Assembly: GCA_009772895.1 (NCBI GenBank)
Contig: WOUP01000004.1
Span: 62,001 to 126,000, forward strand
Source: Puniceicoccaceae bacterium 5H
Lineage (GTDB): Bacteria; Verrucomicrobiota; Verrucomicrobiia; Opitutales; Oceanipulchritudinaceae
Reading direction: 5' to 3'
Length of the DNA: 64,000 nucleotides
Below, piece by piece: positions 51,203 to 61,797 of the stretch. The translations under genes were made by a program, and so were the position numbers. The notes under the pieces are model-generated. The model saw only the letters and a program-made list of their open reading frames with translations, made no database searches and was not told where the DNA came from. How positions within the stretch are numbered: position 1 is the stretch's first letter; each line of letters begins with the position of its first letter.

Positions 51203-51700
51203 CTACTGGGCGGGCCGATATTGCGCTGGGGTGACCATCCACCGCAGCAAGGCGGCGCCGCCGACACTACGGCCGCGCCGCGGAAAATACTCGATGCAAA
51301 GCAGGCCGGCCTTCTTGAAGCGCACGCCCAGGCGGTCGAAGCTGTCGGTGAGCAGCCACGAGGCAAAGTAGCTGAGGTAGGGGTTGTGGCTCACGATGAG
51401 CACCGGGCCTTCGAGCTCCTGCAGCGGCGCGTCGAGCTGGCGCGGGTCGTCCTCCGGCGTGATGCAGGGGACTTCTTCAAAAGGGGCGAACGCATGGCCA
51501 TAGCCCTGGCAGAGAGAATCGACGGTCTCCTTGGCGCGCAGGTAGGGGCTATGCCAGATGGCGTCGACCTGGAGCTGCAACTGGGTGTTGAGGTAGGTGC
51601 CCAGCGCCTGCGCATCTGCGCGCCCTTTGGCGGTGAGGGGGCGGCTGGAGTCGGGATGGGCATCCGCGGCTTCGGCGTGGCGCAGGAGGTAGAGCTTCAT
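51203..51700 (-). CDS. sixA: SixA-type phosphohistidine phosphatase
   Basis: A 165-residue histidine phosphatase. The catalytic RHG-type motif is LLRHAEAAD near residue 7, with SPYLRAKETVD and VLIVSHNPYLSYFASWLL carrying the second catalytic histidine. This is the short SixA form, which removes phosphate from His-containing phosphotransfer domains. With several hybrid kinases in the window it may act in phosphorelay control; that is inference. The ATG at 51700 follows the stop of the PHP gene by 1 bp, so they are an operon. Confidence 0.87.
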   Translation of the reverse strand: MKLYLLRHAEAADAHPDSSRPLTAKGRADAQALGTYLNTQLQLQVDAIWHSPYLRAKETVDSLCQGYGHAFAPFEEVPCITPEDDPRQLDAPLQELEGPVLIVSHNPYLSYFASWLLTDSFDRLGVRFKKAGLLCIEYFPRRGRSVGGAALLRWMVTPAQYRPAQ

Positions 51701-51701
51701 C

Positions 51702-52544
51702 TTAACCGGCGGGGCTGAGGGGCGTCCAGGATTCGAGCGGCACGCTGACGCGCTCGCCCTTTTCAAAGTAGTTGAGGTGGTGGATGCCCTTGGCCTGCAG
51801 CAATTCCACGATCTCGTCGAAGTGCTGGGTCAACTGCTCCGGCGCGTGCGAATCGGAACCGAGGGTAAAGGGGATGTCCATTTCCGCCGCCCAGGAGAGG
51901 ATGACGGGGTCGGGATGGACCACATAGTCGCCCTTGATCAGGCCGCTGGTGTTGACTTCGAGGCAGACGCCGGCGCGCTTTACCGTCTCGAGAAACTGGC
52001 GGATATCTTTCTCGTAGATTTGCGGCAGGAAGGCGTCCTTGAGGGTGCCGTAAAGGCGGATGACGTCGGGGTGGGAGAGGCTGTGGTAGCGTCCGCTGAG
52101 GGCCCCGATGGAGAGGTGGGCAAAATAGGTGGGAATAATCTCCTCGTCATGCTTCTTGCCGCGGTCCGACAACCATTCGCGGTAGGCGTGCAGGTGGTGG
52201 TGCAGCGAGCCGAGCACGAAGTCGAAGGGGTAGGCGTGAAGCGTTTCGTCCATCAGCTTCATCTCCTTCGCATCGGGAAAGACTTCCGCCTCGATCCCGG
52301 TCAGCACTTTGATGCCATGCGCCGCTCCGAGTTCGCGTGCCTGATCGACCCAAGCGATGTACTCGCCCAGTTGGTCGCGCCCCATCCGGATGTTGGAACC
52401 GCCGAATTTGCGGTTTTCCATGGGGATGTGGCAGGTAAACGTCAGCAAATTCAACTGCTTTTGGACGGCCTGGTCGATGAACTCCTGAGGGGTCCCCCTC
52501 GCGTGTCCGCAGAGCGGGGTGTGCATATGGCAATCGAAGCGCAT
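51702..52544 (-). CDS. PHP-domain phosphoesterase, histidinol-phosphatase-like
   Basis: A 280-residue PHP protein starting at the ATG at 52544 (a TTG at 52559 is an alternative). Metal-site motifs are FDCHMHTPLCGHA, FTCHIPM, GIEAEVF, GSLHHHLHAY, LSHPDVIRLYG, LEVNTSGL and LGSDSHAPEQL. The order and spacing match HisK-type histidinol-phosphate phosphatase of the PHP superfamily, though other phosphoesters are possible. No histidine operon is next to it; it is coupled to sixA. Confidence 0.85.
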   Translation of the reverse strand: MRFDCHMHTPLCGHARGTPQEFIDQAVQKQLNLLTFTCHIPMENRKFGGSNIRMGRDQLGEYIAWVDQARELGAAHGIKVLTGIEAEVFPDAKEMKLMDETLHAYPFDFVLGSLHHHLHAYREWLSDRGKKHDEEIIPTYFAHLSIGALSGRYHSLSHPDVIRLYGTLKDAFLPQIYEKDIRQFLETVKRAGVCLEVNTSGLIKGDYVVHPDPVILSWAAEMDIPFTLGSDSHAPEQLTQHFDEIVELLQAKGIHHLNYFEKGERVSVPLESWTPLSPAG

Positions 52545-52574
52545 CTGCTCGCAGTCCAATGTAAGGCTACGGGC

Positions 52575-52613
52575 GTGTAAACCGCGATTTGGGTTAGACC
52601 GTAGATTTTACAC
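52575..52613. repeat. Spaced inverted repeat between pdxH and the PHP gene
   Basis: GTGTAAA (52575-52581) and TTTACAC (52607-52613) form a perfect 7-bp dyad with a 25-nt spacer, just upstream of the PHP start and downstream of pdxH. It may be a protein-binding site or part of a weak terminator structure. No U-run adjoins it. Confidence 0.3.
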
Positions 52614-52618
52614 TTCGC

Positions 52619-53263
52619 TTAAGGCGCGAGACGCTCGATGTCCCAGGTGTTCCCCCCGGATTTGCGGTAGATGAAGCGGTCGTGCAGGCGGTTGGCGCCG
52701 CCTTGCCAGAACTCGTAGGAATCCGGCACCACGCGATAGCCGCCCCAGAAGTCGGGCAAGGGCACTTCGCCCTGGGCGAATTTGGCTTTCAGCTCGGCCA
52801 GCTTGTTTTCGAGCAGGCTGCGGGAGCTGATGACCTTGCTCTGCGGGCTGGCCCAGGCGCCCAGGCGACTGCCGATCGGGCGCTTGATGAAATACTTCAT
52901 CACTTCGCCGCGGCTGAGCAGTTCGGCGTGGCCGTTGATGCTCACCTGCCGCTGCAGAGGCAGCCAGGTAAAGAGCAGGGAGATGCGTGGGTTGTGCTTC
53001 AGCTGGTCGGCCTTGCGGCTGCCGAGGTTGGTGTAAAAGACGAGGCCGCGTTCATCCAGCTCCTTCAGCAGCACGGTGCGCGTATAGGGCTGGCCCTCCG
53101 CATCGACCGTGGCGACGGTCATGGCGTTGGGCTCGAGCAGCCCGGCTTCTTCGGCTTGCTCCAGCCAGCGGCGGAAGAAAGCTGCCGGTTCCTCGGTCAG
53201 GTCTTCGCGGTGGAGGCTGTAGGCACCGTATTCCTGGCGCATCTCATGCAGGTCCTTGGCCAT
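52619..53263 (-). CDS. pdxH: Pyridoxamine 5'-phosphate oxidase
   Basis: A 214-residue flavoenzyme of PdxH length. It has the family blocks [82 protein letters not shown] and the C-terminal [21 protein letters not shown]. It oxidises PNP/PMP to PLP with FMN in the cytoplasm. The ATG at 53263 starts [22 protein letters not shown], the usual N-terminus. PLP-dependent decarboxylase and gamma-synthase-like genes lie next, though on the other strand. Confidence 0.95.
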   Translation of the reverse strand: MAKDLHEMRQEYGAYSLHREDLTEEPAAFFRRWLEQAEEAGLLEPNAMTVATVDAEGQPYTRTVLLKELDERGLVFYTNLGSRKADQLKHNPRISLLFTWLPLQRQVSINGHAELLSRGEVMKYFIKRPIGSRLGAWASPQSKVISSRSLLENKLAELKAKFAQGEVPLPDFWGGYRVVPDSYEFWQGGANRLHDRFIYRKSGGNTWDIERLAP

Positions 53264-53386
53264 ATGCCTTAGGTAGCGGCAGCGGGGGCAAAGGTCAACG
53301 TGCGGGGGATGACGGTCCGACTTTTCTTGGCTGGCGGGGTTACATAAGCAACTTGACCCTGCGGTTCCGGAAGGCAGATTTGGGGC

Positions 53387-54646
53387 ATGAGCGATTGGCA
53401 GCCCTTTCTCGGTTATTCCGAGGCCCAGCGTCTGGCCACAGAGCACGGCACGCCCGTCTACGTCTATGACGAGCGACGTCTGCGGGCCCAGGCGGAAAAA
53501 GTGCTGAACTTCCCGCACGCGTTCGGTTTCACGGCGCGCTATGCGGTCAAGGCCTGCCCGACGCTGGCGGTGATCCAGATCCTGCACGGCCTGGGGCTGC
53601 ATTTCGATGCGAGCAGCGGTTACGAGGTCCAGCGCTTGTTGAAGGCGGGCATCCCGGCCGATCACATTTCGCTCTCCACCCAGGAGCTGCCGGACAATTT
53701 CGTGGCGTTCGTGCCGCAAGGCCTGAAGGTCAACGCCTGCTCGCTGCAACAGCTCGAGCGCTTTGGCAAGGCCTTCCCCGGCGGGCGTGTCGGCTTGCGC
53801 GTCAACCCCGGTCTCGGCTCGGGGCACGTCAACCGCACCAACGTGGGCGGGCCGGCTTCCAGCTTCGGCGTCTGGCACGCGCATTTGCCGCAGGCCAAGG
53901 AGATCGCGGCGCGTTACGACCTCGTGATCGAGCGCCTGCATACACACATTGGCTCCGGCGCGGACCCCGAGGTGTGGGAGCGTGTGGTGGACCTCAACCT
54001 GGAGACGGTGCGCCAGTTGCCGGACGTCGAGACGGTCAATATGGGTGGCGGCTTCAAGGTGGCGCGCGTGCCGAGCGAGCAGACGACCGACCTGCAGGTG
54101 GTGGGCGGTCGAGCCCAGAGCCGTTTCGAAGCCTTTGCTCAGGAGACCGGTCGTGAGTTGAACCTGGAGATCGAGCCCGGCACCTATATCGTGGCCACGA
54201 CCGGTGCGCTGCTCGCGCGCGTGCAGGATATCGTGGATACGGGCGAGGAGGGCTACCGCTTCCTCAAGCTCGATACCGGCATGACCGAGATTCTGCGCCC
54301 CTCCATGTATGGCGCGCAGCACCGCTTTGAGTTGCTGGCGGCGGAAGAACGGGCGGTCGATGCCGCTTATATTCTCGTCGGCCACTGCTGCGAGTCGGGG
54401 GATATCCTGACGCCGGCGGCGGGTGATGCCGAGGCGTTGGCCCCGCGCGATCTGCCCGAGGCGGAGGTCGGCGATCTGATCCTGATCCGCGACACCGGCG
54501 CCTACTGCGCGTCGATGCCCTCGAAGAATTATAATAGTTTCCCCGAAGCTCCGGAGGTCTTGCTCCGCACGGATGGCAGTTTTGCGCTGATTCGCCGCCG
54601 CCAGACTCTGGACCAGATCCTTGCCAACGAACTTTCGCTGGCGTAA
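53387..54646 (+). CDS. lysA: Diaminopimelate decarboxylase-like PLP enzyme (alanine racemase fold)
   Basis: A 419-residue fold-type III enzyme. Lys in [11 protein letters not shown] is the PLP Schiff base. [18 protein letters not shown] and ISLSTQELP follow, then [23 protein letters not shown] (phosphate-binding glycines) and the C-terminal [11 protein letters not shown] and [22 protein letters not shown] (active site from the second subunit). These fit LysA, which decarboxylates meso-DAP to lysine. LSTQE is a variant of the standard, so a close relative such as a carboxynorspermidine decarboxylase is not excluded. GGGG precedes the ATG. Confidence 0.83.
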   Translation: MSDWQPFLGYSEAQRLATEHGTPVYVYDERRLRAQAEKVLNFPHAFGFTARYAVKACPTLAVIQILHGLGLHFDASSGYEVQRLLKAGIPADHISLSTQELPDNFVAFVPQGLKVNACSLQQLERFGKAFPGGRVGLRVNPGLGSGHVNRTNVGGPASSFGVWHAHLPQAKEIAARYDLVIERLHTHIGSGADPEVWERVVDLNLETVRQLPDVETVNMGGGFKVARVPSEQTTDLQVVGGRAQSRFEAFAQETGRELNLEIEPGTYIVATTGALLARVQDIVDTGEEGYRFLKLDTGMTEILRPSMYGAQHRFELLAAEERAVDAAYILVGHCCESGDILTPAAGDAEALAPRDLPEAEVGDLILIRDTGAYCASMPSKNYNSFPEAPEVLLRTDGSFALIRRRQTLDQILANELSLA

Positions 54647-54661
54647 CCAAGAGCCATTACC

Positions 54662-56209
54662 TTGTCCTCCCGAACCTTCAACGACGATACCCTCGGGAAA
54701 CACTTCCCGCTGGGGCACTCGATCACCGGCAGCCCGCATAGCGTGGCCGTCAGCCTGCCGACGCTCAAGGACGTCGTCGGCTACGAAGAGAAGGATTCGC
54801 GCGTGATGGCGGCGATGCAAAGCGGCTACCCGCGCTTCATCATCCACCCGTTGATCCGCCAATGGCGCAGCGAAGTCTGGCAGGAGCTGGGTTGGGGCGA
54901 TCGCATCGGTTTTGGCCTGACCAACGAGGAAGCCGTGCGCGACTGGAAGGAATTTGTGGGCGAGGTGGCCAAGGGCGCCGAAGTGGCCGAAGTCGACGGT
55001 GCCTGGTGGGTGTGCCTGCCCAAGGGCGCCAGCGACGACGTGATAAAGCGGGGCCGTTGCTTTTTGGTCCATACCGGCTGTGGCGTCAGTTCACGCCAGG
55101 CGGAGGCGGCTCTCGTGCAGCGTGGCCTGGCCGAACCCTATCCGGAATCGCGGCTGGAGGCCCCGGCGATGGTGGCCGATGCCAAGGTGCGCGGCTATCT
55201 GAGCGTGCTTTACGGGGCCGAGGCGGAGGATCTCTACCTCTGCCGCAGCGGCATGAACGCTTTTTATGCGGGTTTTCGCGCGCTGCGCTCGGTAGCGGCG
55301 AAGGAGGGGCGCGATCTGTGGATCCAGCTGGGCTGGTTGTATGTCGATACGACGCGCCTGCTGGAGGAGTATTCGCCGCGCTACCAGCAGCCTGAGAAGA
55401 TCCTGCGCGTGAGCGACCTCAAGGAACTGGAAAAGGTGATGCGCGAGCGGGGCCGCCGGGTGGCGGGCATCGTGACCGAAGCGCCGACGAATCCGCTGGT
55501 GCAAACGCCCGATTTGCCGTGGTTGCGGGCGCTGGCGGATCAATACGGCGCGGCGCTGATTCTCGATCCTTCGCTGGCCAGCCCGCACAATGTGCACCTG
55601 TATCCGTACGCCGACCTGCACCTCAACAGCTTGACGAAATACGCCGCGCCCGATGCGGATGTGATGATCGGGGTGTTGGCGCTCAATCCGGCGTCCCGCT
55701 TCTACGACGAGGTGAGCGACCGCGTGCGCAACTTCATCGCTCCGCCCTTCTGGGGCGATCTGCAGCGCCTGGCTTTCCAGATCGACCGCTACGAGGAGAC
55801 GGTGGAGCAGGTCAACGCCAACGCTCGCCGGGTGGTGGAATGGCTCGAGCATCAGCCGGAGGTAAAGGCGGTGTATTGGGCCGAGCAGGAGTCCAGTTGC
55901 GACGCCTACCGCCAGGTCTACCGGCATGAACAGGCGGGGCCGGGCGCGGTCATTTCGTTTGTGCTGCACACGTCGATGGAGTCGTTTTACGACAACGTGG
56001 CGCTGCCCAAGACGCCGAGTTTCGGTGGCAGCTTTACGATGATCTGCCCCTTCATTTACCTGGCTCATTACGATCTGGTAAAAACGCCTCAGGGCCGCCA
56101 CGAGTTGGCTTTGGCCGGTCTGTCGCCCGATCTGCTGCGCCTGTCGGTGGGGACGGAGCCGGCGGAGCGCATCATCGAGGTGCTGAAAAACGCGTTGCGC
56201 CAACGATAA
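54662..56209 (+). CDS. Cys/Met metabolism PLP-dependent enzyme, cystathionine gamma-synthase-like
   Basis: A 515-residue protein that starts with TTG; the N-terminal block [28 protein letters not shown] is conserved in long relatives, so the TTG is more credible than an internal ATG. AAGAG lies upstream. The PLP domain (from about residue 170) has [52 protein letters not shown] and [19 protein letters not shown] (Schiff-base Lys). C-terminal [17 protein letters not shown] is the family ending. The long N-terminal extension resembles fungal Str2-type enzymes rather than E. coli MetB. It lies 15 bp after the lysA-like gene. Confidence 0.82.
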   Translation: MSSRTFNDDTLGKHFPLGHSITGSPHSVAVSLPTLKDVVGYEEKDSRVMAAMQSGYPRFIIHPLIRQWRSEVWQELGWGDRIGFGLTNEEAVRDWKEFVGEVAKGAEVAEVDGAWWVCLPKGASDDVIKRGRCFLVHTGCGVSSRQAEAALVQRGLAEPYPESRLEAPAMVADAKVRGYLSVLYGAEAEDLYLCRSGMNAFYAGFRALRSVAAKEGRDLWIQLGWLYVDTTRLLEEYSPRYQQPEKILRVSDLKELEKVMRERGRRVAGIVTEAPTNPLVQTPDLPWLRALADQYGAALILDPSLASPHNVHLYPYADLHLNSLTKYAAPDADVMIGVLALNPASRFYDEVSDRVRNFIAPPFWGDLQRLAFQIDRYEETVEQVNANARRVVEWLEHQPEVKAVYWAEQESSCDAYRQVYRHEQAGPGAVISFVLHTSMESFYDNVALPKTPSFGGSFTMICPFIYLAHYDLVKTPQGRHELALAGLSPDLLRLSVGTEPAERIIEVLKNALRQR

Positions 56210-56246
56210 GTTCTAGACGCAGTGCCTTATAAGTGCTGTTATAGCG

Positions 56247-56260
56247 CCGCTGTCTAGCGG
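56247..56260 (+). promoter_or_regulatory. Short hairpin just before the binding-protein start codon
   Basis: CCGCT-GTCT-AGCGG, perfect 5-bp stem ending 4 nt before the ATG at 56265, where the ribosome-binding site should be. No Shine-Dalgarno is visible there. It could restrict initiation. TTATAAG and TTATAG stretches (56228-56244) upstream may include a -10 element. Confidence 0.35.
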
Positions 56261-56264
56261 ATCC

Positions 56265-57275
56265 ATGTCCCTGCTCCTCAAGCGTCTACCGACTCTGCTG
56301 CTTGTCTTGCTCCTGCTTCTGGTGGGAGGGATAATCCTTGGCGTTTTCTGGGTTTGGCGTGCGCCGACGGAAGAACCGGCTTTGCGAGTGGGTTATAATC
56401 ACTGGGCGGGTTACGAGTTCCTGTCACTGGCGGAGGAGTTTGGCTTGTATGAACAAGAGGGCGTCGTCGTCCAACTGGTGGAGCTGGGCTCGCTGGGGGA
56501 TGTGCGCCGGGCGTTCGAGCGGGGGCAGGTTGACGTCATGGCCAGCACCCTGATCGAGTCCGTCCTGGCGCAGGAGCTGACACGTGATCAGGTGAGCATT
56601 ATCTACGCTGCTGACTATTCGGCGGGGTCGGACATGATCGTCGCGCGGCAGGATGTCGAGGGAGTGGCGGGGCTGAAGGGCAAGCGCATCGGGGTGGAAC
56701 CGGCCGCGTTGGATCTTTTGGTGGTGATGATCGCATTGGGGCAGGCCGGTCTGTCGCTGGACGATGTGACCGTGGTGCCTTTGAGCCAAGGGGAGTTGGT
56801 GGAGGGCTTCAGGCAGGGGCGTATCGATGCGGCAGCGACCTACCCGGTGGTGTCGCACGTGCTGTTGGCGCGACCGGAGCTGCACCGCTTGTGGGACTCG
56901 ACGGCGGCACCGGGATCGATCGTGGACGTTTTTTCGGTAAAGGAGGAAATGCTGCGCAGTCGGCGCGATCAACTGGTGCATTTTCTTCGTGCGTATGACG
57001 GAGCTTTGCGCTTGCACCGCGAGAATCCGACGGTGACGGTTGAGCGCATGGCTCGTCGCCAAAACGTCACGCCAAAGCAATTTGAGCGAGCCCTGGAGGG
57101 CATTGAACTGCTGGAGTTCGGACAGCAGGCGGAGTTACTTCAGGCCGGCGGGGTGGTCGAGCGTAGCTCTGAGCAGACTTTAGAAGCGCTGCGGGCACTT
57201 TCCTTTTATCCGGACAATGCGGTAGGCCGCCCGGCGGTGGATCCCTCGCTCGTGGAGGAGGCGTCGCGTCCATGA
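56265..57275 (+). CDS. NMT1/SsuA-like periplasmic solute-binding protein paired with a sensor kinase
   Basis: A 336-residue protein with an uncleaved-looking N-terminal membrane helix (about residues 8-30, LPTLLLVLLLLLVGGIILGVFWVW). An ABC-type binding domain follows: RVGYNHWAGYEFLSLAEEFGLYEQEGVVVQLVELGSLGDVRRAFERGQVDV, then SGSDMIV-like block SAGSDMIVARQDVEGVAGLKGKRIGVE and RIDAAATYPVVSHVLL. These mark the NMT1/SsuA/TauA group. There is no permease or ATPase nearby; its stop overlaps the start of a hybrid kinase (ATGA). It probably senses a ligand for that kinase rather than feeding a transporter. Confidence 0.87.
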   Translation: MSLLLKRLPTLLLVLLLLLVGGIILGVFWVWRAPTEEPALRVGYNHWAGYEFLSLAEEFGLYEQEGVVVQLVELGSLGDVRRAFERGQVDVMASTLIESVLAQELTRDQVSIIYAADYSAGSDMIVARQDVEGVAGLKGKRIGVEPAALDLLVVMIALGQAGLSLDDVTVVPLSQGELVEGFRQGRIDAAATYPVVSHVLLARPELHRLWDSTAAPGSIVDVFSVKEEMLRSRRDQLVHFLRAYDGALRLHRENPTVTVERMARRQNVTPKQFERALEGIELLEFGQQAELLQAGGVVERSSEQTLEALRALSFYPDNAVGRPAVDPSLVEEASRP

Positions 57276-60200
57276 CTCCCGGGCGCTGGCTGAAGCGGCA
57301 GAGCTTGCGCTGGAACCTGTTGGGCCCGTTGTTTGTCGCGGGTTCGCTCCTGTCGATCGGCGGCCTGGTCCTGATGGCGCTGGCGCTGCGCTGGCAGTTG
57401 CGGCATGAGCTGGCGCACCGGGGCGAGCTTTTGGCGCACGCGCTGAGTCAGGCCGCGGAAACCCAGACGGACCCGGTCAGCTTTGAACGCTTCGTAGCCG
57501 CGGCGGGCGCGGAGCGCGACGTCTTGCTGATCGTGGTGCTCAGCGGGAAGGACGGCACGGTGGTCGCCAGTACCCGTCAGGAATGGATCGGGCTGAAGCT
57601 GGAAGATCTGCCGGACGAGGTGGGCTTCCGCGGCTCCATGGACGCCCTGGAGAGCGACATGCACCAGCACTACTTCCTGGAGGGCGAACGGGTGGAATAC
57701 GTTGAGCCGATCCTGTATGCGCATAGCGACGACCGCCTGGCTTTTGAGCGCGGGGCGGTCGTGATGCAGCTCGATACGCGCATGATCGATGAGGGGCTGG
57801 CGCATACCTTTGTCGTGGCCGGCACGTTTCTCACCGGCACCTTGCTGCTCTTTTTACTCTGGATGATGGGGGTGCTGGAGCGACGTGTATTGCAGCCTTT
57901 GGCCAATATGGCGGGCGTCATGCGCCTGCGGGCCGCCGGTGATCCCAGCGCGTTGGTTGAGGTGGAGCGTGAGGACGAAGTGGGGCAGTTGGCCCGCAGC
58001 CTCAACGGCATGTTGCTGACTGTGCACGAGCAGACGGAGGTGGCGCAGCGGAGCGCGGCCCGCTTTCAGACTATTTTCGACCATTCGACCAGTGCGATCA
58101 TCCTCTTTGACAAAAAGGGTGTGTTCGACGGCAACCGCGCCGCGCTGCAATTGCTGCGGTGCGACCGTAAGAGTCAGCTGCTGGGGCTGCAGATGGTAGA
58201 TTTCGCTCCGGCTTGCCAGCCCGACGGCCGCAGTTCGGAAGACAAGTGCCGCGAGATTTCGGAGCTGTCGATGCGCCAGGGCTACTGCCGCTCGGAGTGT
58301 GTGCTCATGCGGCGCGACGGCACCGTTTTTTCGGTCGATCTGGCGCTGACGCCGGTCGAGGTGGATGAGCGGCAGGGCTTTTTGCTCACGTTTAGCGACA
58401 TCACGGATTACAAGCAGGTCCAGGCGGATTTGCGGCGGAGCAAGGAAGTGGTCGAGCGGGCGCTGCGCGAGCTGTCGAGCCACAAATACGCGCTCGACCA
58501 GCACGCGATCGTGGCCGTAACGGACGATCAGGGCGTGATCACCTACGCCAACGACCGGTTCTGTCAGATCAGCGGATACGCCCTCGACGAGCTCCTGGGC
58601 AGCACACACGCCCTCCTCAAGAGCGGCATCCACTCTCAGCAGTATTACCGTGAGATGTGGGATGTAATCTCGAGTGGCCGCGTGTGGCGGGGAGAGCTTT
58701 GCAACCGGGCCAAAGATGGCCGGCTGTACTGGGTCGAATCGACCATCGTGCCGTTCAAGGCGGCGGATGGAACGATCGAGCGTTACGTGGCGATCCGCTC
58801 CGACATCACGACGCGCAAGGAAGCGGAGGCGGCGATGCGGCGCGCGAAGGAGGCCGCCGAAGAGGCGGACCGGGCGAAGAGTGCCTTTCTCGCGACCATG
58901 AGTCACGAGATCCGGACCCCCATGAATGGGGTGGTCGGCATGACGCAATTGCTTGCGCGCACTTCCCTGACGCCCGATCAGCGGGAGTTTGTGCGCACCA
59001 TCGAAGTCTGCAACAGCACGCTGCTGGCGTTGATCAACGACATTCTGGACTTTTCCAAGATCGAGGCAGGGCGGTTGGAGCTCGAGCACCTGACCTTCGA
59101 TGTGCGGCAGTGCGTGGAAGAGTCGCTGGACCTCGTGAGCCATTCGGCGGCGGAAAAGGGGTTGGAACTGGCCCTGATCTTCGACCCGCAGGTGCCAGCT
59201 ACCGTGGTGGCGGACGCAACGCGGCTGCGCCAGGTGTTGTTCAACCTCCTGGGCAACGCGATCAAGTTTACGGCCCAGGGCGAAGTGGTGCTGCGCGTCT
59301 GGTCGGAAATGCCGGAGGAGGACGCCGATCAAAAGGCAAAGGCGCGTCTATGCTTCTCTGTGCAGGACACCGGTATCGGCATCGCGCAGGAGCGGCGCGA
59401 CCACCTTTTCAAAGCCTTCAGTCAGGGAGACGTCGCGACGACGCGCGAATATGGCGGCACTGGGCTGGGCCTCGCGATTTGCGACCGCCTCGTCCACATG
59501 ATGGGCGGCGAAATCAGCCTCGAAAGTGAGTTGGGCCAAGGGGCGACGTTCAGCTTCTACATTCAGGCGGAGGTTGCCGGCGACAGTGGCCAGCGAGCCT
59601 CCAAACCGGCACCGAAGCTGCCGCAGTTGAAGTGTGTGGTGGTGGAGCCAAGCGCAGTGCAGCGGGAGGCGCTTCGATCGATTTTCGAACCCCAGAAAGT
59701 GCAGGCAGCCTATTTCCCGAGATTGGCCGAGGCAAAGGACGACGGAGAGCGGGTGTGGCTGGTGGCATCCTCGGCGGTTAAAAGCACGGCTGATCGTGAG
59801 CGCTTGATAAAGATGAAGGGGCAGGGCTATAAAATTCTCTTGTCAACGCCTCTTCAAGTTGGCGAAGACAAGACGATAGCACATGCTATGGTGCAAAAAC
59901 CCTATAAGGCAGGGGCCGTGGTGGCGACGCTGACGCGCTTTCAAAGTGATGAGGCGGGCGCCTTCCAGCTCTCCGATCGTCTGGGCTATCGGGAACAGCG
60001 CAGCCTCCCGGCCGCGGAAGCACCTGAAACGTTGCGGGTGCTGGTGGCCGACGACAATCAGGTGAACCAGAAGGTACTGACGCTTATGCTCAGCCGTCAG
60101 GGGCACCAGCCTACTACGGTCTCCAATGGGCAGGAGGTGCTCGATGCTTTGCAGCGAGCAGCGTTCGACGTGGTGCTGCTCGATGTGCGCATGCCCGTGA

Positions 60201-60403
60201 TGGATGGCTACGAGGCCGCGCGGGCGATCCGGCAACTGGAGGATCCGCAGCTGGCGGGGGTGCCTATCGTGGCGGTGACCGCCGGGGCGATGAGCGACGA
60301 TCGCGAGAAGGCGTTGGAGGCGGGTATGGACGATTACCTGCCGAAACCGATTTCCGAGGAGTCCCTGAAGCGAGTCCTCGGGCGGGTCTTGCTGCAGCGC
60401 TAG
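57272..60403 (+). CDS. Membrane hybrid histidine kinase: HAMP-PAS-PAS-HisKA-HATPase-pseudoREC-REC
   Basis: A 1,043-residue sensor. TM1 is about residues 16-38, the extracytoplasmic sensor region 39-178, TM2 180-200 and HAMP 203-255. PAS domains are about 265-385 and 405-520. The kinase H-box is [12 protein letters not shown] (His545), with [26 protein letters not shown] and [13 protein letters not shown]. About residues 790-885 form a receiver-like domain without the acidic pair or phospho-Asp ([17 protein letters not shown], ending [11 protein letters not shown]). The true receiver has Asp971 in [12 protein letters not shown]. Translationally coupled to the binding protein. Output partner unknown. 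Confidence 0.92.
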   Translation: MTPGRWLKRQSLRWNLLGPLFVAGSLLSIGGLVLMALALRWQLRHELAHRGELLAHALSQAAETQTDPVSFERFVAAAGAERDVLLIVVLSGKDGTVVASTRQEWIGLKLEDLPDEVGFRGSMDALESDMHQHYFLEGERVEYVEPILYAHSDDRLAFERGAVVMQLDTRMIDEGLAHTFVVAGTFLTGTLLLFLLWMMGVLERRVLQPLANMAGVMRLRAAGDPSALVEVEREDEVGQLARSLNGMLLTVHEQTEVAQRSAARFQTIFDHSTSAIILFDKKGVFDGNRAALQLLRCDRKSQLLGLQMVDFAPACQPDGRSSEDKCREISELSMRQGYCRSECVLMRRDGTVFSVDLALTPVEVDERQGFLLTFSDITDYKQVQADLRRSKEVVERALRELSSHKYALDQHAIVAVTDDQGVITYANDRFCQISGYALDELLGSTHALLKSGIHSQQYYREMWDVISSGRVWRGELCNRAKDGRLYWVESTIVPFKAADGTIERYVAIRSDITTRKEAEAAMRRAKEAAEEADRAKSAFLATMSHEIRTPMNGVVGMTQLLARTSLTPDQREFVRTIEVCNSTLLALINDILDFSKIEAGRLELEHLTFDVRQCVEESLDLVSHSAAEKGLELALIFDPQVPATVVADATRLRQVLFNLLGNAIKFTAQGEVVLRVWSEMPEEDADQKAKARLCFSVQDTGIGIAQERRDHLFKAFSQGDVATTREYGGTGLGLAICDRLVHMMGGEISLESELGQGATFSFYIQAEVAGDSGQRASKPAPKLPQLKCVVVEPSAVQREALRSIFEPQKVQAAYFPRLAEAKDDGERVWLVASSAVKSTADRERLIKMKGQGYKILLSTPLQVGEDKTIAHAMVQKPYKAGAVVATLTRFQSDEAGAFQLSDRLGYREQRSLPAAEAPETLRVLVADDNQVNQKVLTLMLSRQGHQPTTVSNGQEVLDALQRAAFDVVLLDVRMPVMDGYEAARAIRQLEDPQLAGVPIVAVTAGAMSDDREKALEAGMDDYLPKPISEESLKRVLGRVLLQR

Positions 60404-61677
60404 GCGCGGGTAATCGCGGGTTGGGGCGTGCGCCAGAGCAGGGCGAGGCCGGCGATAAACAAGGCGGCCATGGCCAGCGTCCCCCAGCGGGTGTCTCCGG
60501 AAACGAGGCCGATGCCGCCCATCATGAGCGGCCCGAAGATTGCACCCCCTTTGCCCAGCATATTATAGAAGCCGAAGCAGCCGCTGATGTGCTGCTCCGG
60601 CACGACGTTGGCAAGGTGCGAGCGGCTGAGGGCTTGCAGCCCGCCCTGCACCATGCCGATGAGGCCGGCCAGTAGGTAGATCTGGCTGACCGGCAGGCCG
60701 AAGGCCTGCATGGGAGCGGCGGAAAGGCGAAAGCTGCAGATGGCCACCCCGAGGTAGACGAGAATGCAAAACGTGATCAGCTTGCGCGGGGAGATTTTCT
60801 GACCGAGGAAGCCGAGCAGCAGCGCGCAGGGCACGCCGACGATTTGCACCAGGATGATTGCCAGCAGCAGGTCCTGCGAGGGGATGCCCACCGCTTCGGC
60901 GTAGGTCGTCGTCATGTTGGTCAGCGTGTTCGCGCCGTCTATATAGATAAAGTAGGCCAGTAGAAAGAGGCCGGCGGCGGGCGTGTGCCTGAGAAAGCGC
61001 AGCGTCTGGGCGAGTTCGCGCCAGGTATGGCCGACGGCTTGGCGCAGGCTGGCGGGGCTTTCCGCCTGGCCTTCTTCGACCCAACGCCAGAGGGGCAGGG
61101 TGAAGAGCAGCCACCATAGCGCAACGGTGACAAAGGCGAGCTTGACCGCATGGGTGCCGTCGAGCCCCAGTAGCTCCGGCTTTTGCACGACGATGAACTG
61201 CCCGATGAGCAGCAGCATGCTGCCGAGAAAGCCGAGTGAGAAGCCGAGGCCGGAAACCAGGTGACGGTTTTGGCGCGTCGTGACACCGGTCAACAGGGCG
61301 TCGTAGCAGACGAGGCTGCCAAAAAAGCCGAGCGAGGCCACCAGGCGCAGCAGCAGTGCGAGCTCCCAGGCACCCTGCGGAACGGCCGCGAGCGCAGCAG
61401 TGCTGAGCATGCCGACGCCCGCAAGGCCTAGCAGGCACTTCTTTTTCAGGCGCCCCGCTTCGACGATCGCCCCGAGGATCGGGGCGAGAGCGGCCACTGC
61501 CAGGCTGGAAACGGTGACGCTGACCGCGACCCACGAAAGCCCTTGCTCCGCCGGCCCATCGAACCAATAGCGGGTGAAGAACGGGCCGTAAAACACAACG
61601 AGCACGGAAAGCGCGAAGGCGGAGTTGGCCCAGTCGTAGAGAGCCCAGGCCCAGGCCGGCTTGGAGATGGCACGCAT
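60400..61677 (-). CDS. MFS transporter, UMF1 family
   Basis: A 425-residue inner-membrane protein with about 11-12 helices. It begins PAWAWALYDWANSAFALSVLVVFYGPFF, the hallmark of the UMF1 (Vacuole effluxer Atg22-like) family, and continues VAALAPILGAIVEAGRLKKKCLL, YDALLTGVTTRQNRHLVSGLGFSLGFLGS and GMVQGGLQALSRSHLANVVPE. Substrates of bacterial UMF1 proteins are unknown; Atg22 of yeast exports amino acids from the vacuole. The ATG at 61677 precedes the family N-terminus; an upstream ATG at 61746 is less likely. It overlaps the hybrid-kinase stop by 4 bp. Confidence 0.88.
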   Translation of the reverse strand: MRAISKPAWAWALYDWANSAFALSVLVVFYGPFFTRYWFDGPAEQGLSWVAVSVTVSSLAVAALAPILGAIVEAGRLKKKCLLGLAGVGMLSTAALAAVPQGAWELALLLRLVASLGFFGSLVCYDALLTGVTTRQNRHLVSGLGFSLGFLGSMLLLIGQFIVVQKPELLGLDGTHAVKLAFVTVALWWLLFTLPLWRWVEEGQAESPASLRQAVGHTWRELAQTLRFLRHTPAAGLFLLAYFIYIDGANTLTNMTTTYAEAVGIPSQDLLLAIILVQIVGVPCALLLGFLGQKISPRKLITFCILVYLGVAICSFRLSAAPMQAFGLPVSQIYLLAGLIGMVQGGLQALSRSHLANVVPEQHISGCFGFYNMLGKGGAIFGPLMMGGIGLVSGDTRWGTLAMAALFIAGLALLWRTPQPAITRA

Positions 61678-61797
61678 GGCCCTACGCTGGCGCATTTTGT
61701 GGGGTGAAGCAACGCCGCAACCGTAGCAAAAGTCCCTGAGGTTCATGACGCTTTTCGACTTTCCCGTAAGGCCGTTTCATGGTAGGTTTTATATACT

